Source: Bdellovibrio sp.
Lineage (GTDB): Bacteria; Bdellovibrionota; Bdellovibrionia; Bdellovibrionales; Bdellovibrionaceae
Direction of reading: 5' to 3'
NCBI GenBank assembly: GCA_019104905.1
Contig: JAHRXB010000014.1
Coordinates: forward strand, 1 to 11,032
DNA: 11,032 bases
The translations under genes and the position numbers were made by a program. Below, one piece after another: positions 1 to 6,956 of this stretch (positions are counted from its first letter, which is position 1; each line of letters begins with the position of its first letter). The notes under the pieces were generated by a model, which saw only the letters and a program-made list of their open reading frames with translations, was not told where the DNA came from and did not search any database.

Positions 1-94
1 CTGCCCAGTAGTCCAGCCTTCGTCGAGTCCAGGTCCCATCTCATAAAGAAAATCCTCATATTTCCGATAGTTCTCTACGAGGAAGCAGCTTGTA

Positions 95-1498
95 GTGGAA
101 CAGGTCGGACAGTTTCAAATTATTAAACCCTTAGCCTCAGGCGGGATGGCAGATATCTTTTTGGCGAAAAAGATAGGGGACCGCTCGTCTCAAGTGTTTG
201 TCATAAAAAAGGTGACAGCTAACGCCGGTGACAAGTGGTATTACTCAAAGCTGTTTCTTCGCGAAGCAAAACTTTCTTTGTCGTTTCATCATCCCAATTT
301 AGTTCGCACGTTTGAAATGGGCACCGACCAGGATAGTCTGTATCTGGTTCAGGAGTATATTGATGGCGTGAATCTTCGCGACATCATGAAAGTTGTTGAG
401 CGAGATGATCTGATTTTCCCTGCAACCATGGCGTATTATCTCTTGGCTGAAACATCCCTGGGGCTTTCTTATTTGCACGGCGAGCTTTCGGTCATCAAAG
501 AAGATCAGGTGTGCATACATAGGGACTTGAGCCCTCACAATATTATGGTGAGCCACAGCGGTGACGTAAAGATCATCGACTTTGGGATCACCAAGTCACG
601 AGAGAGTGAGTCTTTGACGAAGGTGGGCTCCGTGCGAGGCAAGTATGCCTACATGAGCCCCGAACAAGTGCGCGGTGAAAATTTAACCCCGGCTTCGGAT
701 ATCTTTTCGTTAGGAATCGTTTTCTATGAACTGCTTTCGGGGAAGCGCTTTTTTGAACATCTGAATGAAGTTGAGTTGATTAAAACATTGGATGCTTGGT
801 CGAACAAAGACCTGGAGACGCGTCTTTTAAACGTCGGCAGTGAAGACGGGGATGTCTTGAAATTGATGTTGGCTCCGGACCCGTCCCAGCGTGTGTCGGC
901 CTTGCGCCTGCGAAGTATCATGGAGACTCGTCTGAAGGCTCTAGATGCCAATTATGATAAGAAAGATTTCGCCCAGGCTCTGGGAGAGTTCACCAAAGAT
1001 ATTCCGATTCCTCAGGGGGCCGCGACGGAATCACGGGTTGTTATGGAGGGACCTCTGACTTCTTCGTCAGCAGGAAAGACCTCAATGCCTCAACAGATCA
1101 CGCTGTATGATGTGCTCACCAAAGAACCTAAAAAATCCAACTGGGCCATGCCTTTGGCGGGACTCATGGTGATCGCGGCCATTGGAGGCTGGTATTATCG
1201 CCGACATCCCGAGCTTCTTTCGTCTGGACAGAGGGAACTGGCGTCTTCTGCGGTCCCTGCGCAGAGAGTGTACAGCAAATCCATTTTGCTAAGATTTGAT
1301 AACTTCAAAGATAGAAAATCCTTGAGAGTCGCTGTCAATGGACGACTCATTGATAGTTTAACCATTCAAAATGGTTTCAAAGTCTATGATCAAGATGTTC
1401 TTGTGATTCAATATTATTCCGAGAGTCAGCGCAGATGGATCGAGCACAAGGAGGTCATCAATACCTCCAAGCCTCCCGTCCTGACTTTTGAGTTGTAG
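95..1498 (+). CDS. Transmembrane serine/threonine protein kinase (Hanks type)
   Basis: Phosphorylates Ser/Thr of target proteins; substrate unknown. The cytoplasmic kinase domain spans about residues 7-280. Visible elements are a Gly-rich loop (SGGMADIFLA, 15-24), the ATP-anchoring Lys38, the helix-C Glu57, the catalytic loop HRDLSPHN (142-149, Asp144 and Asn149), DFG (162-164), the SPE version of APE (188-190), Asp202 and Arg266. All key residues are present, so it should be active. The HRDLSPHN form is typical of myxobacterial and Bdellovibrio kinases. A polar linker leads to one membrane segment (about 350-368) and a roughly 100-residue C-terminal domain predicted to be extracytoplasmic, which I do not recognise. 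The start is GTG at 95, with GAGGAAG at 79-85 nine bases upstream. An in-frame ATG further in would remove the glycine loop. It converges with the lipoprotein gene 34 nt away, with no clear terminator between them. Confidence 0.93.
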   Translation: MEQVGQFQIIKPLASGGMADIFLAKKIGDRSSQVFVIKKVTANAGDKWYYSKLFLREAKLSLSFHHPNLVRTFEMGTDQDSLYLVQEYIDGVNLRDIMKVVERDDLIFPATMAYYLLAETSLGLSYLHGELSVIKEDQVCIHRDLSPHNIMVSHSGDVKIIDFGITKSRESESLTKVGSVRGKYAYMSPEQVRGENLTPASDIFSLGIVFYELLSGKRFFEHLNEVELIKTLDAWSNKDLETRLLNVGSEDGDVLKLMLAPDPSQRVSALRLRSIMETRLKALDANYDKKDFAQALGEFTKDIPIPQGAATESRVVMEGPLTSSSAGKTSMPQQITLYDVLTKEPKKSNWAMPLAGLMVIAAIGGWYYRRHPELLSSGQRELASSAVPAQRVYSKSILLRFDNFKDRKSLRVAVNGRLIDSLTIQNGFKVYDQDVLVIQYYSESQRRWIEHKEVINTSKPPVLTFEL

Positions 1499-1532
1499 GT
1501 GGAATTTCGTATCCTGGATAGATAATGATAAT

Positions 1533-2057
1533 TTAGTGACTTGTAGGTTTTCTTCCGCTCGGAGTTAAACTCGGATTAGCTGTCCACGACATCGCGCTGA
1601 CGCTGTTTGTCCGTTCATCGACAATAATAGTTAAGGGTGTTGTGGATGATTGATAGAAGAGAGATGGGCCGTAAATACTCTCTTTTTTTGTGGGATTTTT
1701 TATGTCAAACGACGCCTTCGGGTATCTTTTTATGAGTCTATTAAGTTCAGACTCTGGCTCCCGATCATCCATAAACCAATGTGCAGAGATAATATTCCCG
1801 GTTGCCGCATTAAAAATTAATGATAGCCGAGTGGTTTTAGGTTCTCCGGCAAGATAAAGCCAGGTTTCCTCTTGATGACTACTGTCCGTGTAGTCTTTTA
1901 TATCTGGGGCACCTAATTCTTTTTTTGCAGTGACAGTGTTGAGATTCATTAAGTTTAAACTGTCAATCTGGGTTAATGATAACCGTGAAGAAGTCGGCGG
2001 CAGGGAAGAACAGGCCACCGTAAATGTCAGAATTAGTGCTGTGATCATTGACTTCAT
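1533..2057 (-). CDS. Small lipoprotein, possibly BamE/SmpA-OmlA-like
   Basis: A 174-residue protein with a short lipoprotein-type signal: MKSM, a hydrophobic stretch, then TVAC with Cys16 as the likely lipidated residue. Thr at -3 is not the usual Leu, so lipidation is probable rather than certain. The mature part contains a pattern like the SmpA/OmlA (BamE) fold: a helix followed by KKELGAPDI (45-53), then EETWLYLAG (63-71) and RLSLIFNAATGNIISAHW, that is, beta strands with a Tyr/Trp core. I infer a periplasmic outer-membrane lipoprotein, perhaps an assembly or scaffold factor, but the family call is weak. The ribosome site GAGGG (2070-2066) sits eight bases before the ATG and is strong. It is the last gene of the leftward block, 172 nt after the subtilase. 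Confidence 0.75.
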   Translation of the reverse strand: MKSMITALILTFTVACSSLPPTSSRLSLTQIDSLNLMNLNTVTAKKELGAPDIKDYTDSSHQEETWLYLAGEPKTTRLSLIFNAATGNIISAHWFMDDREPESELNRLIKRYPKASFDIKNPTKKESIYGPSLFYQSSTTPLTIIVDERTNSVSAMSWTANPSLTPSGRKPTSH

Positions 2058-2072
2058 TCTACAAGCCCTCTC

Positions 2073-2141
2073 TTAGTCAACCTCAGAGGCATATGCCGAC
2101 GACAAGGCGAGATTTATCAAGATAAGTAAACATATTTTCAT
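2073..2141 (-). CDS. Possible 22-residue signal-peptide-like micro-ORF
   Basis: A short ORF reads MKICLLILINLALSSAYA followed by four residues and a TAA stop. It is a textbook Sec signal peptide: Lys at position 2, a hydrophobic core, and AYA before a predicted cleavage site. Its stop lies 15 nt before the ATG of the small lipoprotein gene, so the two would share a transcript. No good ribosome site precedes it; the nearest purine stretch, AGAAG, is only three bases from the ATG. It could be the remnant of a truncated secreted-protein gene, a leader peptide, or chance. No conserved mature protein follows it in any frame. Confidence 0.3.
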   Translation of the reverse strand: MKICLLILINLALSSAYASEVD

Positions 2142-2229
2142 TAACTTCTGAACTTAGTAGATTAATGAGAGAATGTCGAGAATACTTTTGGTTTTGGATC
2201 CTTGAGTGTTTTGAATGACTCGCAAGTTA

Positions 2230-3618
2230 CTAGAACCCTTCACCCTCTTGCTTGGTTCCCAGTTTTGTCGGGCGATTTTTATTTCCGCCCATGGCATCGA
2301 TAAGGGAGCGACCGAAGTGACTCATTTCACGAGCATTCGGGTCCACGCCTTCTTCCGCAGCCGCTGTGGCACGGGAATTTTTATCATTGGGGTCGGCGGT
2401 GAACTGTTTCATATTCTGAGTATTGACGGCAATAACTCCAGAGGCCGACACACCTTGATCTAGGATCGTCAGTGACTTGTAGAGATTAAGTTGTCGTGAC
2501 GTGCGTGTTTTTGAGGCTAACTGCGTTTGTGCATCTCCCGTCGCCAGGATGTACTTCTTAACATCTTCAGCTTTGAAAGACTGTTTGTGCGCCATCACCA
2601 GGGCTGCGGCTCCCGTCACAAAAGCGGTGGCTTGTGAAGTGCCTGTCATATAACCGTAAGCGTTTCCAGGAAGGCAGGACAAGATGTTTTGCCCTGGAGC
2701 TGCGATGTCTACGGTCTCAACTCCATAGTTTGAAGAGGCCAAGACTTGTGTGGACGGATCAATAGCTGTCACAGAGATAATATTGCGAAGTTTGTAGTCT
2801 GCAGGGTAGTAGTGGTGTTGATCCGAGTTGGAGCGTTCATTTCCCGCCGCCGCGACAAAAAGAATTCCCTTTTTCTCGGCCTCAGCAATGGCGTCATGTT
2901 CCTCTTGAGAGAACTCGGTTCCGCCTCCGGAATAATTGATAATATTTGCACCCATTTTCACGGCGTAACGAATAGAGGCGACCGTGTTTTTGAGATTGTC
3001 AGTGCCAGCCACTTTGGGGTCGTAGTATTTAAGAACCATCAAACTCACTTCGGGGGCAATTCCTGTGATGCCTTTTCCGTTTCCGGCTTCTGCACCTATG
3101 ATTCCCGCGATATGAGTGCCGTGCCCATGATTGTCATCAAGCTTGTTGTTGTTGGAAACAAAGTTCCAGCCATAGACATCATCCACGAAACCGTTGCCGT
3201 CATCATCAATGCCGTTGGTGGCTTTGTCGCGCCCTTGAGCGTCTTTTCCCGTTTCTCCGGGGTTGCGCCAAAGGTTGCTGGCAAGGTCTTCGTGTTTGAT
3301 GTCAATGCCCGTGTCGATCACGGCAATGACAATATCACGACTGCCCTTGGTCACCGACCAGGCACGGGCGGCGTCGGATTTTTTGAGTCCCCAGGCTTGG
3401 CTGATTGCAGGATCATTAAAAAGAGCACTGGGTTCATCTTCAACTTTATCAGTTTTGGAGGTGATGAAAGAATTTTCCAGGAGACGGCTAGAATCTTTTT
3501 TGTTCGAGCTTTGGGTACGAGAAGGAGAAGGCTCAGTCGAGTAAAGGTAAAGACCTAACCCGCCAAAAAACACCAAACCAACACAGCCAGCTGCAATCCA
3601 CAATTTGCGAGAAGACAT
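2230..3618 (-). CDS. Membrane-anchored or secreted subtilisin-like serine protease (S8)
   Basis: A peptidase that hydrolyses peptide bonds outside the cytoplasm. I place the start at the ATG at 3618 (462 residues), because AGGGG lies eight bases upstream of it. The longer GTG reading from 3639 would put this site inside the gene. The N-terminus MSSRKLW plus a hydrophobic segment (about 6-26) is a signal or an uncleaved anchor. The catalytic triad is complete: Asp102 in VIDTGID, His166 in HGHGTHIAG (164-172), and Ser328 in GTSQATAFVTGAAAL (326-340). The oxyanion Asn260 is in AAAGNE. An acidic insert, GIDDDGNGFVDD (136-147), is common in S8 enzymes and may bind calcium. A polar tail of about 70 residues follows the catalytic domain. 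There is no obvious I9 propeptide; residues 27-75 are low in complexity and could serve as a short pro-region or linker. Confidence 0.93.
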   Translation of the reverse strand: MSSRKLWIAAGCVGLVFFGGLGLYLYSTEPSPSRTQSSNKKDSSRLLENSFITSKTDKVEDEPSALFNDPAISQAWGLKKSDAARAWSVTKGSRDIVIAVIDTGIDIKHEDLASNLWRNPGETGKDAQGRDKATNGIDDDGNGFVDDVYGWNFVSNNNKLDDNHGHGTHIAGIIGAEAGNGKGITGIAPEVSLMVLKYYDPKVAGTDNLKNTVASIRYAVKMGANIINYSGGGTEFSQEEHDAIAEAEKKGILFVAAAGNERSNSDQHHYYPADYKLRNIISVTAIDPSTQVLASSNYGVETVDIAAPGQNILSCLPGNAYGYMTGTSQATAFVTGAAALVMAHKQSFKAEDVKKYILATGDAQTQLASKTRTSRQLNLYKSLTILDQGVSASGVIAVNTQNMKQFTADPNDKNSRATAAAEEGVDPNAREMSHFGRSLIDAMGGNKNRPTKLGTKQEGEGF

Positions 3619-3623
3619 GAAGT

Positions 3624-3631
3624 ATTCCCCT
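3624..3631 (-). promoter_or_regulatory. Ribosome binding site that decides the subtilase start
   Basis: On the minus strand an AAGGGGA-type sequence lies about eight bases before the ATG at 3618. The alternative GTG at 3639 has no comparable site, and this one would then fall within its reading frame. The spacing supports the shorter, 462-residue protein. Confidence 0.6.
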
Positions 3632-3699
3632 TTCTCCACTCTGTCTTATCGGAGAAGCGGGGGTATTCTTAAGGTTCTAGACCTGACTTTCGCAGGGGA

Positions 3700-3722
3700 A
3701 GTTGTCTCAGAGTGAGACAACT
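3700..3722. repeat. Perfect 10-bp inverted repeat between the transglycosylase and subtilase genes
   Basis: AGTTGTCTCA at 3700-3709 and TGAGACAACT at 3713-3722 are exact reverse complements around a 3-nt centre (GAG). On the minus strand the hairpin lies 21 nt after the transglycosylase stop and about 80 nt before the subtilase start. No T-tract follows it in that direction (TCCCC comes next), so it is not a standard intrinsic terminator. It may stabilise or end the upstream mRNA, or serve as an operator for the subtilase. Confidence 0.7.
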
Positions 3723-3743
3723 GGGGCGATTTTTAGGGCGTGT

Positions 3744-5906
3744 TTATTTCTTGAGTGCCAGAAGCTCTTCCGGGAAGGCGATGCTTTTGTCTGAATTCAA
3801 AAGCCGCTGATAAAAGACGTAATTCCGCATGACAAGTTTGATATAGGCGCGAGTTTCTTCATAGGGAACTTCTTCGATAAATTCGACAGAGTCGTCACGA
3901 TAGCGAGTTTTCAACCACCCACGAATGGCAGAATCGTTGGCATTGTATCCTGAGACCGCCAGAATAAATTGGTTATTATATTTTTTCATTAAAGATTTAA
4001 GTTCGAAAGCTCCCAAGGGCACATTGATCTCGGGTTTAAAAAGATCCAGGGCCTCACGGTATTCCAAGTCGTTTTGTTTAGCGAGTTGTTTGGCGATGCT
4101 CGGCAGAAGTTGCATCAAACCAAAAGCGTCGGCCGGACTGCGCGCCTCAGGATTGAAAGCGGACTCCTGGCGAATGATAGAATAAATAAATTCTTGGGGC
4201 GTGCCACTTTTTTGGGAGGCGGCCAGAATAATTTCGCTAAAAGGTTGAGGAAAGAGAAGATCGGGATGGTCGTTCAGAAGGCGATCTTTCACCTCGGGCT
4301 GCAAAGCCCCCAATGCCGAGAAGAGGGGAAGGTAAAGGCCCGTGCGCGCATAGCCAGAGGAAACTGCCAACCATGTTTCTTCAGAGGTGATATTTCGTTT
4401 TTTCAGATCTTCCACGGCGCTGTTAAGAACTTTTTCCGCGAAAGGTTTTTCATTCACTGCGATAAGCCACTCTGTAGTGAGGCGAGTCTGCGGAGCCAGT
4501 TCGCTGACACCCAGAAGACTTAAACCTTGTAGTTCCTTGTTGTCGACTTTCAGGGGCGCATAGTTTTGTTTTAACTCACGTACAGCCAGGACTCCGTAAT
4601 AACCGAGAGGATCTTCTTTCACGAGCGTTTGAAGTTCTGCGGTGGCTGCGGCATTTTCTCCCAGCTTTTCAAGCGCGCGGGCCAACCAAAAGCGCGCTCG
4701 CGCCAGATCCGACGGATCTTTCACCAGGGACTTCATTTGCTCAAGACTGGTTTTGGCCTCGTCCCATTTTTGCAGTTTGTAGTAGTTCCAGGATTTTAAC
4801 CACGCGATCTTGTCGCGAAGTCCTGGAAGACTGACGGGCTGTTGATAACTGGCTTCAAAGTACTCAAGAGCTTTCGGAAAGTTGCCTTTTTCTTCATCAA
4901 TACGGCCCAGGATAAAGTAGACCTCATCCATGGGGTAAAGTCCCCGCAAAAGGCGGTGAGTTTCATTTAAAACCTGCACCGCTCGCGAAGTCTGATCTTC
5001 CGTCCACAGTGTTTTAGCAAAGAGAACTTGTGCATCATGGTAGCGCGAGATCGCTCGACGGTCTTTCTTGTTGCTTTGAAATTCCTTTTTCGCCCAATTC
5101 ACAAGGTCGGCCGTGGCATTGATGTAATCCGTGCGTTGTTGCGCGACTTTATAGGTTTGACGAATGTTCTTCAGGCTTTGAAATTGATCGTCCGTGCTAG
5201 CTTGTTTGGAGCTAAGAATTTTTTTATATGTTTTAAAGGCGTTGTCAAAATCCCGATGAAAGCGATAGTCGGCCGCGACCGAGCTTAATTCTTTAAAACC
5301 TGGAAGGGGATTGAGGCGCGGAGAATTTTTGTAAAGTTGCGCCTGAACCTGGCTGATCTCCTCTTTGAGTTCCAGCTTTTGCGCGGTTTGAAGAGCTTTT
5401 TGGAAAAGATCTTCTTTGTTTTTCTTGTTACTTTCTAAACGCGCTTTTTCAAGATAGGCCGAAAGGTCGTCTTTGAGGTCTTCCGAACTGAGCGCCTCTT
5501 TCAGTTTGATATCGACATAAAGATCGCGATACCAAGGGGCGACTTGTCCGGGAAGCTCGATAAGACTTTCTTTTTCTGGGCAAACTTCGTAGGCGCGCAA
5601 TAAAGCCAAATCGTGCAAAGGGAAGTCCTGCTCTGCCGAGAGAGCTTTAAATCCCTCGCAGGCCCCTTGAGGATTTTTTTGTTTTGTTAAGATAGACAAT
5701 GTGTAGGTTTTCCACCAGCGGATATTGTCTTCTTTGGCTCCGACCTCAAGCTTCTCAAGATCGCTCGGCGATACCATCTTCCATTTTCCCAAGAAGGGCG
5801 GAGGAGGAGGTGTTAAGCGCTTGTCGATACGCGTGTCAAAACGCGAAGTCGTCGCGCAACCCATAAGAACAGATATAAATGAAAGGGCGATCATAAAACG
5901 AGGCAT
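3744..5906 (-). CDS. Slt-type soluble lytic transglycosylase, lipidated
   Basis: Cleaves the MurNAc-GlcNAc bond of peptidoglycan, forming 1,6-anhydro-MurNAc ends. The N-terminus MPRFMIALSFISVLMGC has a lipobox, LMGC with Cys17 lipidated, followed by a Pro-rich stretch (32-37). About residues 50-545 form an alpha-helical, TPR-like superhelix resembling the U-shaped domain of Slt70, including the DPLGYYGVLA signature (432-441). The catalytic SLT domain covers about 556-700. It contains IIRQESAFNPEA with catalytic Glu581, GLMQLLPSIA (596-605), VSGYNAND (651-658) and EEVPYEETRAYI (678-689). At 720 residues it is longer than E. coli Slt70 (645). The cell's own wall or a prey wall are both possible substrates. 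No ribosome site is visible before the ATG at 5906. An in-frame stop (TAG) lies just upstream, so the start can only be Met1 or Met5. Confidence 0.93.
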   Translation of the reverse strand: MPRFMIALSFISVLMGCATTSRFDTRIDKRLTPPPPPFLGKWKMVSPSDLEKLEVGAKEDNIRWWKTYTLSILTKQKNPQGACEGFKALSAEQDFPLHDLALLRAYEVCPEKESLIELPGQVAPWYRDLYVDIKLKEALSSEDLKDDLSAYLEKARLESNKKNKEDLFQKALQTAQKLELKEEISQVQAQLYKNSPRLNPLPGFKELSSVAADYRFHRDFDNAFKTYKKILSSKQASTDDQFQSLKNIRQTYKVAQQRTDYINATADLVNWAKKEFQSNKKDRRAISRYHDAQVLFAKTLWTEDQTSRAVQVLNETHRLLRGLYPMDEVYFILGRIDEEKGNFPKALEYFEASYQQPVSLPGLRDKIAWLKSWNYYKLQKWDEAKTSLEQMKSLVKDPSDLARARFWLARALEKLGENAAATAELQTLVKEDPLGYYGVLAVRELKQNYAPLKVDNKELQGLSLLGVSELAPQTRLTTEWLIAVNEKPFAEKVLNSAVEDLKKRNITSEETWLAVSSGYARTGLYLPLFSALGALQPEVKDRLLNDHPDLLFPQPFSEIILAASQKSGTPQEFIYSIIRQESAFNPEARSPADAFGLMQLLPSIAKQLAKQNDLEYREALDLFKPEINVPLGAFELKSLMKKYNNQFILAVSGYNANDSAIRGWLKTRYRDDSVEFIEEVPYEETRAYIKLVMRNYVFYQRLLNSDKSIAFPEELLALKK

Positions 5907-5915
5907 AGCTTGATT

Positions 5916-5944
5916 AGGCTACGCCTTTTTGAATAAAAGAACAA
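5916..5944 (-). promoter_or_regulatory. Candidate sigma70-type promoter of the transglycosylase gene
   Basis: On the minus strand TTGTTC (5944-5939) and TAGCCT (5921-5916) are 17 bases apart. Only nine bases separate the -10 element from the ATG at 5906, so transcription would start one or two bases before the codon. This fits the lack of a ribosome site and suggests a leaderless mRNA. The -10 element is a weak match, so the call is tentative. Confidence 0.3.
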
Positions 5945-5991
5945 CCCGCTTACAGACTTAGAGCGCGTTAAGCCGCAGGGAAAGTGGCCGC

Positions 5992-6888
5992 TTAGATGCG
6001 ACCACTTTGAAGAGCTTGAATGCGAACTTCCAGAGGAGGATGGGTCATGAAAAGTTTCGCCAATCCACCTTTGTCGCGGTTAGAAATCATCAGAGTGGCT
6101 GTCGCGCCCTCTTCGGGGGGGATCGGTAGATCATAGACCGAGCGAAGTTTTTGCAAGGCCGCGATCATGTTTTCACGGGAGGAGTACTTGGCTCCACCGG
6201 CATCAGCACGGAATTCGCGACGGCGTGAGAAGTAGTTCACGACGATAGATCCCAACAATGTGAAGGCGATGTCTCCCAAGATTGTTACGGCAAAGCGCAC
6301 GATCTCGCGATATCTTTCTTCGACGTTGGAGGCGACCAGGTTTGCCAAAATACGAGAGAAGAACATCGCAAAGGCGTTCACAATACCTTGAATCAAAGTC
6401 ATTGTGACCATGTCCCCGTTGGCAACGTGAGCCACTTCATGAGCTAAAACACCTTCCACTTCCTTGTCGTTCATTCTTTGCAGAAGTCCTGTTGAAACGG
6501 CAACCAAAGAATTGCTCTTCGAAGGTCCCGTCGCAAAAGCGTTGATGTCGACAGACTCATAAATACCCACTTCAGGCATTTTAGGAAGTTGTGCACGACG
6601 AGCTAATTCGTGAACCTTGTTGACCAAAGCACGCAGTTCTGGATTCGGATTGTTGGGTTCAATAACTTTGACCCCATGGAACATCTTCGCCATCCATTTG
6701 GACATCAGCAAAGAAATGAAGGCTCCTCCCATACCCCAGACAAGACAGAAGGCCATCAAGAAGGGAATGTAAGAGTTAAGACCCGCAAGTCCTAGGAAGC
6801 GGCTGACAAGGGACCAAACGATTCCGATGGTCACCATGACCAGGATATTGGTGAGAACAAATAAACCGATGCGTTTTAAAAATGCCAT
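5992..6888 (-). CDS. htpX: HtpX, inner-membrane zinc metalloprotease (M48B)
   Basis: Heat-shock type membrane protease that degrades misfolded inner-membrane proteins from the cytoplasmic side. It has 298 residues, close to E. coli HtpX (293). Hydrophobic segments lie at about 8-28 and 40-62, with two more near 163-182 and 197-218. The family motif NAFATGP (116-122) is followed by the zinc site LAHEVAH (148-154: His150, Glu151, His154). Glu225 in SRRREFRADA is the expected third ligand. FMTHPPLEVRI (280-290) is the usual C-terminal signature. All catalytic residues are present. The ribosome site AAGGAG (6903-6898) is nine bases before the ATG. The gene follows clpA by 68 nt but has its own promoter and an inverted repeat there, so it is probably controlled separately from clpSA. 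It lies 85 nt before the transglycosylase gene. Confidence 0.96.
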   Translation of the reverse strand: MAFLKRIGLFVLTNILVMVTIGIVWSLVSRFLGLAGLNSYIPFLMAFCLVWGMGGAFISLLMSKWMAKMFHGVKVIEPNNPNPELRALVNKVHELARRAQLPKMPEVGIYESVDINAFATGPSKSNSLVAVSTGLLQRMNDKEVEGVLAHEVAHVANGDMVTMTLIQGIVNAFAMFFSRILANLVASNVEERYREIVRFAVTILGDIAFTLLGSIVVNYFSRRREFRADAGGAKYSSRENMIAALQKLRSVYDLPIPPEEGATATLMISNRDKGGLAKLFMTHPPLEVRIQALQSGRI

Positions 6889-6898
6889 TTAAGAACAC

Positions 6899-6939
6899 TC
6901 CTTTTAGAGTCACTACTAATAATGATAACTCTAAAAGGA
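6899..6939. promoter_or_regulatory. 12-bp perfect inverted repeat upstream of htpX (likely operator)
   Basis: TCCTTTTAGAGT (6899-6910) and ACTCTAAAAGGA (6928-6939) are exact reverse complements with a 17-nt centre. One arm covers part of the htpX promoter spacer, the centre holds the -10 element, and the other arm overlaps the htpX ribosome site. The likely role is an operator for a dimeric regulator. In a readthrough transcript from clpA, the same sequence could fold and hide the ribosome site. It is not the CIRCE element of HrcA: both the sequence and the spacing differ. Confidence 0.7.
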
Positions 6940-6946
6940 ATGTCAA
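6919..6946 (-). promoter_or_regulatory. htpX: Sigma70-type promoter of htpX
   Basis: On the minus strand a perfect -35 TTGACA (6946-6941) is followed after 16 bases by CATTAT (6924-6919, four of six consensus matches). The expected transcript start is near 6912, giving a leader of about 24 nt that carries the strong AAGGAG site. The -35 box begins 11 nt past the clpA stop. Confidence 0.6.
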
Positions 6947-6956
6947 TGCTATCACA

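Noticed and set aside
1..59. Possible start of a leftward gene at the left edge (ATG at 44 with TGAGG nine bases before it, or ATG at 39), or the tail of a rightward gene ending in TAA at 44-46
   Set aside because: Several frames are open over so short a stretch and neither reading can be recognised. The sequence beyond the window edge is needed.
2142..2229. Terminator after the subtilase (CATTAA/TTAATG arms)
   Set aside because: Six AT-rich pairs with a loop of about 17 nt and no T-run on the coding strand; too weak.
2746..3558. Long rightward ORF of 270 codons opposite the subtilase
   Set aside because: It is antisense to a protease with a complete catalytic triad and has no recognisable domain or ribosome site. 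It is a frame shadow.
3588..3600. Lipobox-like AAGC in the subtilase N-terminus
   Set aside because: The hydrophobic core lies mostly after the Cys, not before it, so a membrane anchor or ordinary signal is more likely than lipidation.
5910..5932. Short AGGC-TAC-GCCT stem followed by T residues on the plus strand
   Set aside because: Only four pairs, and no rightward gene ends nearby, so it is not a credible terminator.
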